DNA of 64,000 nt, from positions 4,713 through 68,712 of the forward strand of contig CAZGAQ010000029.1 of the NCBI GenBank assembly GCA_964523405.1, written 5' to 3'. Source of the stretch: CAZGAQ01 sp964523405. GTDB lineage: Bacteria > Planctomycetota > Phycisphaerae > UBA1845 > Fen-1342. Below, piece by piece: positions 8,612-18,400 of this stretch (position 1 is the first letter of the stretch; every line of letters starts with the position of its first letter). The notes below the pieces were generated by a model. The model was given only the letters and a program-made list of their open reading frames with translations, searched no databases and had not been told where the DNA came from. Both the position numbers and the translations under genes were made by a program.

Positions 8612-11569
8612 CTAGCTGGTCGTCGAGCGGGTCGCAGACACCCGCGCTCCGGAACCGAGTCGCGAGGTCACGAGAAACAGCGCGCCATTGACGAGCATCC
8701 ACGCCAGCAGCAACGTGGAGAGGGCCAGGGCGTGCTCGGGGCTCACCCCGCGCGCGCCGAAGACCACGATGAAGGCGGCGTCGCGCGTGCCGATGCCGGC
8801 CACGGTTACCGGCAGCAGCGCGAGCACGGCCGCCACGGAGGCGCCGGCGAGGATGTCCAGCCAGCCCAGCGGCAGTTCCAGTGCCTGCGCGCAGCAATAG
8901 ACGGAGGCGAAATAGGGCGCCAGCGATGCGAGCGTCGTGACCCCCATGTCGAGCCACCAGCGCAGACGGGTCGCGCGCAGGGCGTGGGCGCACGTTGCGC
9001 GGAACACGACGACCGCGGCCACGGTGACGCCGATGGCCACGACGGCGGCGAAAGCGATGACACTGCGGCCGGGGAAAGCTGGCAGCGCCAGCACGCCGAT
9101 GAGGCCGAACAGGAAGACGAGCGCGGCGTCGAACACGCGGTCGAGCAGGGAGGCTGCGACACCCGTGCTCCACGGCACACCGTGGGCGGCGAGCAGGGGA
9201 ACCTTGGCGAGGTCGCCGAGCTTGCCGGGCGTAACCGCGCCGGCAAGTGATCCGCTGGCGTACATGCCGGCACTGGCCGCAAAGGAGATCCGGAAGCCGA
9301 ACGCCCGCACCAGCTCCTGCCAGCGCAGGACCTTGAATGCGAGGGCCGGGACGGACAGGACGCTGGCCGCAAGGAACCAGGCGGGATCGGCGGCCTGCAG
9401 GGCGGCCCAACATTTGGCGGGGCCGACGCGCCCGAGCATCAGCAGCAACAGGAGCGGGCCGAGGACGCGCCACCAGGACAGGCGCGCCGGCCGCGACGGC
9501 GCTGGAGACGGCGCGGGTGTGTACCGGCGGGCCGCCGCCCCTTTCCACAAGGTGCGTGCCCAGGAATAGACGCGGCCCAGCACGGGGAACGGCACGCGGT
9601 CGACGAGCCAGCGGGCGGGGCGCGTGGCGAGCCACCGGAAATGCGCGGCGATGAACACTTCGGCGAGCTGGCGCTGCCACGTTACCTGTGGCGCAGGCGT
9701 GTCGTACTGCGGGACCGGCTGGCCGCGACGGGCCCGGGCGGCCAGCCGCAGGAAGGCGCCGGTCTTTTTGAGATCGAGTCCGTGGGCGTGCATGGCGAGG
9801 GCCCGCGCCAGGGGAATTTCTGTGCCGCTGAGGACGCCGCGTGCCGTGCAATCGGCCACCAGTGCCTCGCCGCGCGCCGTGCGCGTCACGACCAGGGACG
9901 CACCCGCGCCGCCGGATGTTTCGCCGCCCCACGCATCGGCGACCGCGAGATCGGCCCCCTCCGCGGCGAGGTCCGTGCACAGCAGGCAGCGCTGCACCAC
10001 GTAGAACGAGATCAGGTGATTGAACTCGAACTTGGGCGCCGCGACCGTGTCGCCGCCTTTGAGGTAACAGCGTACCTGCCCGGGCCACGCTCCGTCGCGG
10101 TAGCGGATTTCCGCCACGTCGGCGAGGTTCTGAACGCCGTGGCGCCGGAGGAAGCTGCGGGTGGCGCCGAAGTGCAGCTGGTTGCCGCAATACAGGCCGA
10201 TGGTGAGCGCCACGGCCCTGGCAACGGGGTGACCGTGGCGCTCGAGCGCACCCAGCGCGTGCAATTGACACGGTAGCGCGACGACCGCGAGGCGTTCGCG
10301 GGCGGGCGCGACGTCCTGCAGGATCGCATTGGTCGGTGTGACGCAGTACTTGCTCTGGGCGGCGTGGAGGATCTCCGCGCGCGTGCGGGCGATGCGCGGC
10401 CAAGGGCGCCAGGGAGCGGCGGGGTGCGCGTCCAGCACAACCGCCCCGGTGATCTCCCCGCGGGCGAGCAGGTCGCACAGCAGGGCGGTGACAACTCCGC
10501 CGCTGGCGCCCGCCTGATGGATGGCGGCATCTTGAGCCTGGGCGATGCGCAGGTGGCGCAGCGGGCCGAGCGCTACGCTGTGCGTCGGCGCATCGGCGGC
10601 GGCACGGTGCACGTCCGCGAAGGACACGTGGGCGCCGGGGCAAGCGCGCGTGCACCAGCCGCACTGGGTGCACGCGGTCGGATTGACCGCGGCGGGAAGG
10701 CACGCGCCATCGAGGTCGGTGAAAGCCAGCACGCCGGTGGGGCAGACGCCGACGCACGTGCCGCAACGCGTGCAGAGGTCCGGCTGCACCACGTCGCGCA
10801 GCAGGTCCTGCCAGGGCGGTACCGCCGCGGGCCTGCGGCAAACGTAGAATTGGCGGATGCCCAGCTCGCGCAGCGGCGTCCTGGCCGCCACACGCTCCAC
10901 GGCAGGTTCGAGCCGGCGCAGCAGCCGCGGTCCGACCGGGATGAACAGCGTGCTCTCGTGCTGCTCCAGATGCAGGCCGGCCGCGCGCAGCAGCGTCTTG
11001 ACCTCACGCGAGGATGGAAAGCGATGCGGGCCCTCGCCGTGATTGCGACAGAAGCGCTCGTAGAGGCGCAGCGGCAGCTCCGCGGTCGCGGGCGGACAAC
11101 TCAGAACCAGCTTGCCGCCGGGCTTGAGCACGCGCGCGAACTCGCGCAACAAGGCCAGCGGATCGGGAGTGTGCTCCAGCGTCTCGAGTGAGAGAATGAA
11201 GTCGAACTCGGCGTCCTCGAACGGGAGCGCGTGCAGGTCCGTGTGGATAAACGTCTCGTGCGGGTAACGCGCCCGGGCCCGTGTGAGCATACGCGGGGAT
11301 ACTTCGGCGTTCACGAGGCACAGGTGCGGGGCCCGGCGGCGGAAGTAGTCGATGGCCTCGCCAGTGCGGCTCCAGATGTTAAGGGCCCGCATGCCATCCC
11401 GGGGTTGGAAGTGGGCGAAGGCACGCTCGAAGCGCTGAAAGTGCGCCGCCGCGAGCTCCGTGCCCTCGTGCTCATACTCGTCCGCCACGCCGTCCCAGAA
11501 GTCGCGAACCTGGTCAATCGTGAACCGGTTCGGCGCGTAGGCTGGCCCCATGAATTCGCGGACGCTCAT
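8612..11569 (-). CDS. Fusion protein: SAM methyltransferase + 4Fe-4S ferredoxin + FrhB-like + LPG-synthase/flippase-like membrane domain
   Basis: A single 985-residue frame with four recognisable parts. Residues about 15-245 form a class I methyltransferase (LSLETLEHTPDPLALLREFA and RVLKPGGKLVLSCPP). Residues 266-277 (CTRCGTCVGVCP) and 300-311 (CTQCGWCTRACP) bind two 4Fe-4S clusters. Residues about 335-600 match the coenzyme F420 hydrogenase/dehydrogenase beta-subunit family (GASGGVVTALLCDLL, SKYCVTPTNAIL, VVALPCQLHALGAL, CLLCTDLAAEGADLAVAD). Residues about 700-975 are a multi-pass domain of the lysylphosphatidylglycerol synthase/UPF0104 type (GSLAGAVTPGKLGDLAKVPL, ASLLDRVFDAALVFL). The start at 11567-11569 overlaps the glycosyltransferase stop as ATGA; frames further upstream are not conserved. 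Such parts are normally separate genes in polysaccharide or glycolipid clusters. A role in redox and methyl modification of a polyprenyl-linked glycan is inference. Confidence 0.85.
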   Translation of the reverse strand: MSVREFMGPAYAPNRFTIDQVRDFWDGVADEYEHEGTELAAAHFQRFERAFAHFQPRDGMRALNIWSRTGEAIDYFRRRAPHLCLVNAEVSPRMLTRARARYPHETFIHTDLHALPFEDAEFDFILSLETLEHTPDPLALLREFARVLKPGGKLVLSCPPATAELPLRLYERFCRNHGEGPHRFPSSREVKTLLRAAGLHLEQHESTLFIPVGPRLLRRLEPAVERVAARTPLRELGIRQFYVCRRPAAVPPWQDLLRDVVQPDLCTRCGTCVGVCPTGVLAFTDLDGACLPAAVNPTACTQCGWCTRACPGAHVSFADVHRAAADAPTHSVALGPLRHLRIAQAQDAAIHQAGASGGVVTALLCDLLARGEITGAVVLDAHPAAPWRPWPRIARTRAEILHAAQSKYCVTPTNAILQDVAPARERLAVVALPCQLHALGALERHGHPVARAVALTIGLYCGNQLHFGATRSFLRRHGVQNLADVAEIRYRDGAWPGQVRCYLKGGDTVAAPKFEFNHLISFYVVQRCLLCTDLAAEGADLAVADAWGGETSGGAGASLVVTRTARGEALVADCTARGVLSGTEIPLARALAMHAHGLDLKKTGAFLRLAARARRGQPVPQYDTPAPQVTWQRQLAEVFIAAHFRWLATRPARWLVDRVPFPVLGRVYSWARTLWKGAAARRYTPAPSPAPSRPARLSWWRVLGPLLLLLMLGRVGPAKCWAALQAADPAWFLAASVLSVPALAFKVLRWQELVRAFGFRISFAASAGMYASGSLAGAVTPGKLGDLAKVPLLAAHGVPWSTGVAASLLDRVFDAALVFLFGLIGVLALPAFPGRSVIAFAAVVAIGVTVAAVVVFRATCAHALRATRLRWWLDMGVTTLASLAPYFASVYCCAQALELPLGWLDILAGASVAAVLALLPVTVAGIGTRDAAFIVVFGARGVSPEHALALSTLLLAWMLVNGALFLVTSRLGSGARVSATRSTTS

Positions 11570-12522
11570 TCGTGCTTTTCCCGCCGCAGCGCCGCCACCT
11601 GGTCCATAACCAGGCCCATCAGGAAGACCATGATGCTGGCGACCGACGTGATCACCGACGTCTGCGGCACGTTGCGCCCGGCCAGCAGGTTGGCGATCAG
11701 AAACCCGATGGCCACGGCCAGGAACATGACGCTCACCGGCAGAAAGACCTTCAGCGGTTCGAACAGCGTTGTCAAGCGCACGATCAGCAGCAAGGCCTGC
11801 AGGCCGTGCCGGGGCTGCGAGACCGAGCTGGTGCCGAGGCGGCGCTGCACACGGATCGGCACCCACTTCACCGGGCGCCCGCTCTTGAGCATCGCAAACG
11901 TGCTCGTCGTCGAAAAGGAGAAGCCTGTGGGCATCAGGTGCAGGTACTGCAGGATCACGTCGCGCTTGAAGGCGCGCAGACCGGAGTTCACATCCGGAAT
12001 CTTCACGCCGGCGAGGAAATTCGCGAAATGGACGAGGATGAATTTGCCCGGGCGGCGGATGAGCGGCTCGTACGAGTCGCGCACGCGCGCGCCAACGGCC
12101 ATGTCATAGGGGCCGATTTCGTCGATCAGACGCTGCACATCGTTGACGTCGTGCTGACCGTCCCCGTCGACGCACACCACGGCCTCACCCAGGGCGGCAC
12201 GGCACCCCGTCCGCAGACTGGCACCGTACCCCTTATTGTATTCGTGGCGAATGAGGCGCGCCCCGGCGGCCGCAGCGATCGCGCCGGTCCCATCGACCGA
12301 GCCATCGTCGATGACGAGCACCTCGTAGTCCGGATAGCGGGCGCCGAGGTCACGGACCACCCGCCCGATCGCCAGGGCCTCGTTGAAGGCCGGCACGAGG
12401 ATCGTGGCCGGGCAGTACGCGCGATGCGCCGCCGTACGGGCGGCGACGTCGGCGGCGGCCGGGGTGAGCGTCGTGTCAGTGAGCGGACTCGCAGGCGCCA
12501 TGTTGCACTCCCAAGCCGGCAC
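11566..12522 (-). CDS. DPM1-type family 2 glycosyltransferase (polyprenol-phosphate sugar synthase-like)
   Basis: 318 residues with a GT-A fold: VPAFNE at 43-48, DDGS at 72-75, and DGDGQHD from residue 119 for the metal/nucleotide-sugar site. Two hydrophobic helices near 255-305 anchor the C-terminus. This pattern fits bacterial dolichol-phosphate-mannose-synthase-like enzymes that load a sugar onto undecaprenyl phosphate. It would supply a lipid-linked sugar to the GT39-like protein encoded two genes downstream (6037-8598), a common pairing in the family; the direct link here is inference. The start could be 12522 or the in-frame ATG at 12501. The first about 50 codons are duplicated as a pseudogene 0.6 kb upstream. 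Confidence 0.9.
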   Translation of the reverse strand: MPAWECNMAPASPLTDTTLTPAAADVAARTAAHRAYCPATILVPAFNEALAIGRVVRDLGARYPDYEVLVIDDGSVDGTGAIAAAAGARLIRHEYNKGYGASLRTGCRAALGEAVVCVDGDGQHDVNDVQRLIDEIGPYDMAVGARVRDSYEPLIRRPGKFILVHFANFLAGVKIPDVNSGLRAFKRDVILQYLHLMPTGFSFSTTSTFAMLKSGRPVKWVPIRVQRRLGTSSVSQPRHGLQALLLIVRLTTLFEPLKVFLPVSVMFLAVAIGFLIANLLAGRNVPQTSVITSVASIMVFLMGLVMDQVAALRREKHE

Positions 12523-12632
12523 GGGCGAACTGCCGGGGCGGTTCGGACGAGCGTCATTGTGGGGGGCACAAGATGAACCGACGATGAAACTGGCGTCGCG
12601 GCGTAAGGTGTTGTGTTTTAAGATGGTTATGG

Positions 12633-12956
12633 TTGTGTCGGCGGGCGCGTGCGTCCGAGTCTGGCGCCGCGGGCGACATCGGCCTCACCGGCGGCTGGAC
12701 CCGTCCGGGCTGCCGGGTTCCCAGCGGCGGTGAGTTGCCGCCGGTGCGCTTCGCCGGGCCGATCCTCATCGCGAATGCGGTCAGTGAAGAATACGCACTG
12801 GTGCGGGCGGAAGGCTGCCGCGTCGAGCAACAGGCCGTGGCGAACGAAGGCGACCGGCAAATTGACGTGCTGAAGGTCACTTGTGACGGCCAGGCGGCCG
12901 AGCGCAAGTTCGACATCGCGCGGTTCTTCGGCGAAGCGTTTCTGAGCACGAAGTAG
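12633..12956 (+). pseudogene. Stranded C-terminal fragment of an unknown gene
   Basis: A plus-strand frame ending at TAG 12954-12956. Its last 75 residues (GGELPPVRFAGPILIANAVS, then VRAEGCRVEQQAVANEGDRQ and IARFFGEAFLSTK) have a natural amino-acid composition, while the beginning does not, and there is no credible start or ribosome site. It sits between the glycosyltransferase gene and the decayed copy of that gene's 5' end, on the opposite strand. The likely reading is the 3' end of a gene cut off by the rearrangement described nearby. The family was not recognised. Confidence 0.4.
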
Positions 12957-13144
12957 GGAGCGGCGAATGGGCGCGGGCGCGCCGGCCGATCGCGGCCGCA
13001 TTCGCTGAATGCGGGGACGATGATGGTGGCCCGGCCGGTGACGCGGTGCGCCGCTGTGCGTGCGGCGAGGTCGGCGGCGTCCGGGGTGAGCGTCGTGCCG
13101 GTGGGCGGGCTCGCAGGCGCCATATTGCACTCCCAAGCCGGCAC
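12957..13144 (-). pseudogene. Truncated duplicate of the glycosyltransferase 5' end
   Basis: Starting at ATG 13144, the translation MPAWECNMAPASPPTGTTLT and onward to ATIIVPAFSE is nearly the same as the first 48 residues of the intact glycosyltransferase (11566-12522). After VPAFSE the frame shifts; the matching residues continue in another frame for a short way (AAIGRRARA), and the homology ends near 12957, where the plus-strand fragment ends. It lacks the DDGS and DGDGQHD motifs and cannot be active. It records a duplication followed by truncation. Confidence 0.75.
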
Positions 13145-13162
13145 AAGCGAGGTGCCGGGGCG
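13000..13162 (-). repeat. Diverged direct repeat of 12385-12545
   Basis: About 160 bases align with 12385-12545 in the same orientation, including the shared stretch GCACTCCCAAGCCGGCAC upstream of both start codons and the block around GGGGTGAGCGTCGTG. The similarity therefore covers both the coding start and the leader of the intact glycosyltransferase gene. Further leader similarity may continue near 13312-13370 versus 12566-12620 (CAAGATGAAC followed by loosely matching sequence). Confidence 0.75.
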
Positions 13163-13221
13163 GCTTGAACCGCGGTCACCTTAGTGTAACGCCTCACAAA
13201 TACCGCAACGTATCTAGAGAG

Positions 13222-13271
13222 AGTGGGGCAGGCGTCTCTGCCTGCCGACGGGCATGGAGGCCCGTCCCACT
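13222..13271. repeat. 50-bp cloverleaf-type palindromic element
   Basis: An outer stem AGTGG (13222-13226)/CCACT (13267-13271) encloses two perfect 7-bp hairpins: GGCAGGC-gtctct-GCCTGCC (13227-13246) and GACGGGC-atggag-GCCCGTC (13247-13266). No unpaired base separates the three stems, so the element folds as a complete three-way junction on either strand. It is intergenic, upstream of the glycosyltransferase remnant. The compact symmetry suggests a dispersed palindromic repeat or a structured nucleic-acid target; there is no coding potential. Confidence 0.75.
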
Positions 13272-13419
13272 GGGCCTGGGATGTCGCAGTTATTCCGAGG
13301 CAGTACACGAGGGAGCGCAAGATGAACTGAAGATGCAGCCAGGATGGAGGCGCAGAGTGCTGTGTCTGCGGAGGGCGAGAGGCGGCTTGAGCGCAGGAAA
13401 CGTTCGCCTCAGAACGTCA

Positions 13420-15057
13420 TCACGGCGCGTAATCCTCCGGCAGCTTCGTCACTTCCACCGCCCGCACCACCAGCTCCGTCCCCTCCACCGCCAGCCGGAA
13501 ATCCGCGCCGCCATTCTGCCGATTCGCACACCGCGCCCCCGGCAGCTTCACGGTCACCGTCCGCCAGCCCCCGCTGTCCCCCCGCGCCATCCCCTGCGCC
13601 GCACGCTTGTACCGGTCCGCCAGCGTTCCCGTCGTGTCTGTCGAATCATACTCCACCGCAATCGCCGTGCGTCCCGCGTCCCAGTACGTCACGCGCACCG
13701 TCAACGTGCCGCGCTGGTCGTAGTAGTACGGATCGGCCACGTCGAAATACAAATACCGCCCCGCCGACACGCCCGCCCGCGTCCGCACACACGCCGTCCC
13801 GTCCTGCTCCCCCACCTCGAACGCGCCGTCCTCCTGCCGAATCAGCCGCAGCCCCTCCTCCGTCACGCCACCCGCTTTGGCCGTCACCTTCAGCTCCAGC
13901 GCCCCCGCGAACTCCCGCCCGAACCGATTCGAGTTCGCCGCGCTCATCAGCAGCTTCACCGTCTCCACCCACGCCGCCGTCTCCGGCTGCCGCCCGGCCT
14001 TCAGCAGCTCCACATACTTGCGCGTGAGATCAATGTAGTACCGCCCATCCTCCAGCGTCTCGCACAACGCCGTCCCCTCGTGCATCTCGTCCCACGTCTC
14101 CAGAATCACCAGCTTCGGCCGCTGCTGTAGTGCGAGCAACCACGCCGCCGCGTAGAAGCCGCCGCCCAACCGGTCGCGCGGCGGCGTCGTCCGCCCCGGC
14201 ACCGGCGAGTCGTCGTAGCCAGGACCGATCTGCACCGCCGGCGACTCCCCGATCGGCCCCGCAATCGCCGCCCCCCAGCCCGTCGCGTAGTCGCCGCGCG
14301 CCTTCCACGCCGGTCCGGCCACGATCACCGGCCGGCGCCCGTGAAAGTCGCGCTCGAACTGCTCGTAGACGTACGCAAACAGCGTCTCATCCTGCCCGGC
14401 CGCAAACGCGGACTCGTAAAGCTGCACGATCGGTCGCCCGTCGATGCACGCCCAGTGCCGCGGCGGCACGAAGCAGAAGAAGTCGCGAATCGTGCGATAG
14501 AAGATGTCCTTCCCTTCCGGCGTCCGCAGGTCCACGTTCGCCGACCCGCCGCCGCGATACGCGTGCTCGCCCAGCAGCGTGCTCGTATCGTAGAACATGC
14601 CGATCCGCGGCACCGGCTTGCCGTCCTTCGCCAGCTCATCCAGGGCCTCCGCCAGTGGCGCCAGCCCGCGCACCGAGAACCGAATGTCCGCCTTGTCGTA
14701 GTTCGCCGGCGTCCCCCAGTAAATGCACAGCGCCACGTCGACCCCCGCCGCCCGCAAGTCCGTCATCTGCTTGCGGTGCCACGCCACCGACTCGTAGCTC
14801 ACCTCCCGCGCCTCGGGAAAGTGCTGCCGCAACAACGTGCGATCGTGTTTGGCGCTCGTGAAGAAGTGCTCGTCCGGCCACTTGTACCAGTAGAAGTAGT
14901 GTGTCGCGACCACCGCCTGATCCGCCGCGAAGCTCTTCGCCTGCGCCAGCAGTTCCTCCCCGGGCGGCGCCGGCACGACGGTCTGCCCGGCGAAGATTGC
15001 GGCAACGGCGACGACCAGGTAACCCCAAGCAACGCAGGCGCACATGTGCGGCGACAT
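13420..15057 (-). CDS. Secreted DUF5010-like protein (putative glycoside-hydrolase-related)
   Basis: 545 residues. An N-terminal signal peptide (MSPHMCACVAWGYLVVAVAA, cut near AGQT) directs export. The main domain has THYFYWYKWPDEHFF, YESVAWHRKQMTDLRAAGVD, VALCIYWGTPANYDKADIRF and IGMFYDTSTL, which resembles the DUF5010 family of TIM-barrel-like proteins; VILETWDEMHEGT could hold an acidic catalytic site. The last 150 residues are a beta-rich accessory domain with YLYFDVADPYYYDQRG, perhaps carbohydrate binding. ATG 15055-15057 is chosen because GGAGG lies just upstream and the signal peptide follows at once. A polysaccharide substrate is inferred only from family context. It stands alone; the next gene is divergent. 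Confidence 0.7.
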   Translation of the reverse strand: MSPHMCACVAWGYLVVAVAAIFAGQTVVPAPPGEELLAQAKSFAADQAVVATHYFYWYKWPDEHFFTSAKHDRTLLRQHFPEAREVSYESVAWHRKQMTDLRAAGVDVALCIYWGTPANYDKADIRFSVRGLAPLAEALDELAKDGKPVPRIGMFYDTSTLLGEHAYRGGGSANVDLRTPEGKDIFYRTIRDFFCFVPPRHWACIDGRPIVQLYESAFAAGQDETLFAYVYEQFERDFHGRRPVIVAGPAWKARGDYATGWGAAIAGPIGESPAVQIGPGYDDSPVPGRTTPPRDRLGGGFYAAAWLLALQQRPKLVILETWDEMHEGTALCETLEDGRYYIDLTRKYVELLKAGRQPETAAWVETVKLLMSAANSNRFGREFAGALELKVTAKAGGVTEEGLRLIRQEDGAFEVGEQDGTACVRTRAGVSAGRYLYFDVADPYYYDQRGTLTVRVTYWDAGRTAIAVEYDSTDTTGTLADRYKRAAQGMARGDSGGWRTVTVKLPGARCANRQNGGADFRLAVEGTELVVRAVEVTKLPEDYAP

Positions 15058-15368
15058 GGTGGTCCTCCAGTGTGGAGCAAGTGTACCCGGCTCGCTGTCC
15101 ACTGGGCAGATGTCCGGCTCTCCACGGCAGGCGGGCCAAATTCGCAGGCGACGCCCAGGTTGGGTACATGTCACCGGTCCAAGCGCGTTGCCGCTCGCAG
15201 TTGCGATTTGGGCCTCCTCGGGACCGGTTTCCGCCCATCCGGATCGCGTGGTGTGCCGCGCCGTCACGCGACTGGCCACATGAATGGACTATTGTCGCGT
15301 CGGTGATCGACTGCTAGCGTCGCACCTGTGGGGCGGGCCGCCCCCAAAGTCACGTTGGCGTTCTGTCA

Positions 15369-15462
15369 GTCCGCTGCAAAAGGGGACTGGCTCCGCGCCG
15401 GACCGCGTTCGCGATAGCGCCAGTGGGCGTTCCGGCGGTGCCTGTACCCTTTTTCAACGGAC
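15369..15462. repeat. REP-like inverted pair
   Basis: The left arm (15369-15394) and the reverse complement of the right arm (15437-15462) match at 21 of 26 positions, sharing a core of the form GTCCGyTGmAAAAGGGkAC. The arms flank 42 bases with inner matches. The paired layout and the A-rich plus GGGGAC core resemble REP doublets mobilised by REP-associated tyrosine transposases. No such transposase gene is in the window. The rest of 15058-15497 contains no gene. Confidence 0.6.
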
Positions 15463-15497
15463 TCCTATGCGAGGCCACTCTCATTCGGAGGTGTGTC

Positions 15498-18400
15498 ATG
15501 ACGCTTGGTGCGCGCATTCGATCGAGCCTGTTCGTGGTTGCCCTGCTGTCCGTTGGGGGCCTGGCTGTTGCCCAGACCCCGCTTGACGGCGTCTTCACGT
15601 ATCAAGGTCGCCTCAAGGATCAGGGCGAGCCCGCCAACGGCTCCTACGGCATGCAATTCCGCCTCTGCGGCGTCGACCTCGGTGGAGTTCCGCTGGCGAC
15701 ATATCCGCCGGGCGGTCCCCTGGCAGTCACGGTGACGGACGGTCTGTTCACGACACTGCTCGATTTCGGCACGCTGCCCTTCGTTGGCGAGCGGCGCTGG
15801 CTCGAGGTCGTCGTCGACGGCGTCACGCTCGCCCCGCGCCAGGAGTTGACGGCTGTTCCGTATGCCACCTGGGCGGCGGCGCCGTGGGTTCCGGGCGCGG
15901 CCGGCGTGCTCTGCTACACCGGCGGTGATGTCGGCGTGGGGACCGTCACTCCTTCGGCGAAGCTGCACGTGTACAGCACGGCCGCGTACAGCTACGGCTT
16001 GTTGAGCGAGCGTGCGGGCCAGGGCGGCACGGCGGTGTTCGGCTACCATGTGGGCATCGGCATCGGCGCGATGGGGCAAAGCGCAGGGAGCGGAACGGGC
16101 GTGCTGGGCGTCTCGAACACCGGCACCGGCGTGATCGGTTCGAGCCAGACCAGCGGCACGATCGGGCGGCTGGGTGATCCGCAGTACGGCGTGTACGGCG
16201 AGAACTCCAGCGGGGATGCGGGCTACTTCGCGGGCAACGTGCATGTCACGGGCAATTTGCTGGTGGACGGCAGCTTCGCCGTGGACGCCTGGGGGCTGAG
16301 CGGGAATGCCGGGACGGATCCGAATGTGAACTTCCTGGGGACAACGGACAATCGGGCGCTGACATTCCGGACCGACAACGTGAGAGGACTGGAACTCAGG
16401 GATGTCACGCAAAATGTGGAGTTGTTTCCGGGATATTCCTGCTCTTACCGATCCGTCAACGTCCTGGGCGGGTCACCCACTAACTCGATTGCTCCCGGCG
16501 TAAGTGTCGCCACGGTCAGTGGCGGTGGTTGCACCGTGAACGGAGATTCACCCTGGCCGAACTCCGTCTCTGGTCTGGGCGGCACGGTTGGAGGCGGGGC
16601 TTCCAATCGTGCCAGCGGGCACGAGTGGGCCACCGTTGCCGGCGGTCTTGGCAACGTCGCGAGCGGATCCACTGGCACCGTGTCTGGCGGTCTCATGAAC
16701 GCCGCGAGTGGGGACTTCGCTGTCGTTGCCGGCGGGTCCGAAAATGAGGCACGGGGCACCGGCGCGGTCGTGCCCGGTGGCCACGCCAACGTCGCTGGCG
16801 GTCCCTACAGCTTTGCGGCCGGCTACCGAGCCAGAGGGCGCGACCCGAACGAGGCCGGCGACGCCAATGGCGACGAAGGCACCTTCATCTGGGCGGACGC
16901 CAGCGACCCCAACGACTACTTCATGTCCACTGGTCCCAATCAATTCCGTGTGCGCGCCACCGGTGGCGTCGATTTCGTCGTGGACGCCGATCCAAACGCC
17001 GGCGGCGGGCTGCGCGTGGAGCCAACGACGGAGCCAAACTCGGCCTATGGCCGGACGCCCAACATCGTGGGCGGGTCGGCACTGAACGAGGTCTCAACGG
17101 GCGTCGTCGGAGGCACCATCGGCGGTGGCGGCGGCAAGGGTTATTACCCCGATCCCAATTACCCCTACCGGAATCGTGTTACCGACGACTTCGGCACGGT
17201 CGGCGGCGGGCTCGGAAATCGCGCCGGCGATGACACTGGTACCTCCACTGACGCTCGCTTTGCTACTGTCGGCGGCGGCCGCTGGAACAACGCGACTGGA
17301 AACGAGAGTATGGTTGGCGGCGGCTACTACAACTACGCGACTGGAGACTACAGTACGGTTGGCGGCGGCTACGCCAACAATGCGGCTGGAACCGGCGGTA
17401 CGATTGGCGGCGGCGCCAGCAACCGCGCGACTGGATACGCGAGTACAGTTGGCGGCGGCGCCAGCAACAACGCGACTGGACACGAGAGCATGGTTGGCGG
17501 CGGCGCCAGCAACAACGCGACTGGACCCTACGATACGGTTTGCGGCGGCTTGGACAACGATGCGGCTGGCGATTGCAGCACTGTGCCCGGCGGCAGATGG
17601 AACAGGGCCGGCGCCGGGTATAGCTTGGCCGCTGGCCGCGGCGCGAGGGTGCGCGACCGAAACGAGGCCGGCGATCCGAACGGCTCTGGCGACCACGGCA
17701 CATTTGTGTGGGCGGACTACGACACCTACGGTACGCATTTCGTGTCTACGGGCCCCAACCAGTTTCTGATCCGCGCCACCGGCGGCGTGGGGATTGGAAC
17801 GAACGCGCCGAGCAACCAGCTTACCGTCGACGGCGACGCGGATTTCACCGGCAACGTCGGTATCGGTACAGCGAGCCCTCGCAGCACGCTGGATGTGCGC
17901 GGGCCCAGCGGCGCCGAGATGGGCATATCGGTGGAGCGCGGCACGGACCAGCATGGGGGAATCAGTTGGTATGAGACTGGCACTCGACAGTGGATATTCC
18001 CATTCTTCCGCGGCTGGCAAAGCGACAACCTCATCGTCCGCGACGAGGCCGGGATAAAGGACACCATGACCTTCCAGGCCCTTACGGGCAATGTCGGCAT
18101 CGGCGTCAGCGACCCTAGCGAGAAGCTGGATATCAATGGCACGGCCCGGCTGCGCGGCATCGGGACGGGCACGGGCACGGCCGTCGTTGCCGACGCCAAC
18201 GGCAAGCTGTGGAAGCAGAGTTCGAGCCGGCGCTACAAGCACGACGTGGCGGACCTGCCGGCGAACGAGAACGCGGCGCTGAATCTGCGTCCGGTTAGCT
18301 TTGCTTGGAACTCCACCTGCGAGCGAGACATCGGCCTGATCGCGGAAGAGGTAGCCGATGTGCTGCCCGACCTCGTCCTGCGCGATGCCGACGGTCAGCC

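Noticed and set aside
8595..10841. A second minus-strand frame of about 750 codons
   Set aside because: It overlaps the 985-residue fusion in another frame; its translation is Arg/Pro-rich without motifs, while the fusion frame has full domain motifs.
17275..17600. Regular DNA repeats as a possible noncoding array
   Set aside because: They are the in-frame 14-codon YadA-like head repeats of the adhesin gene.
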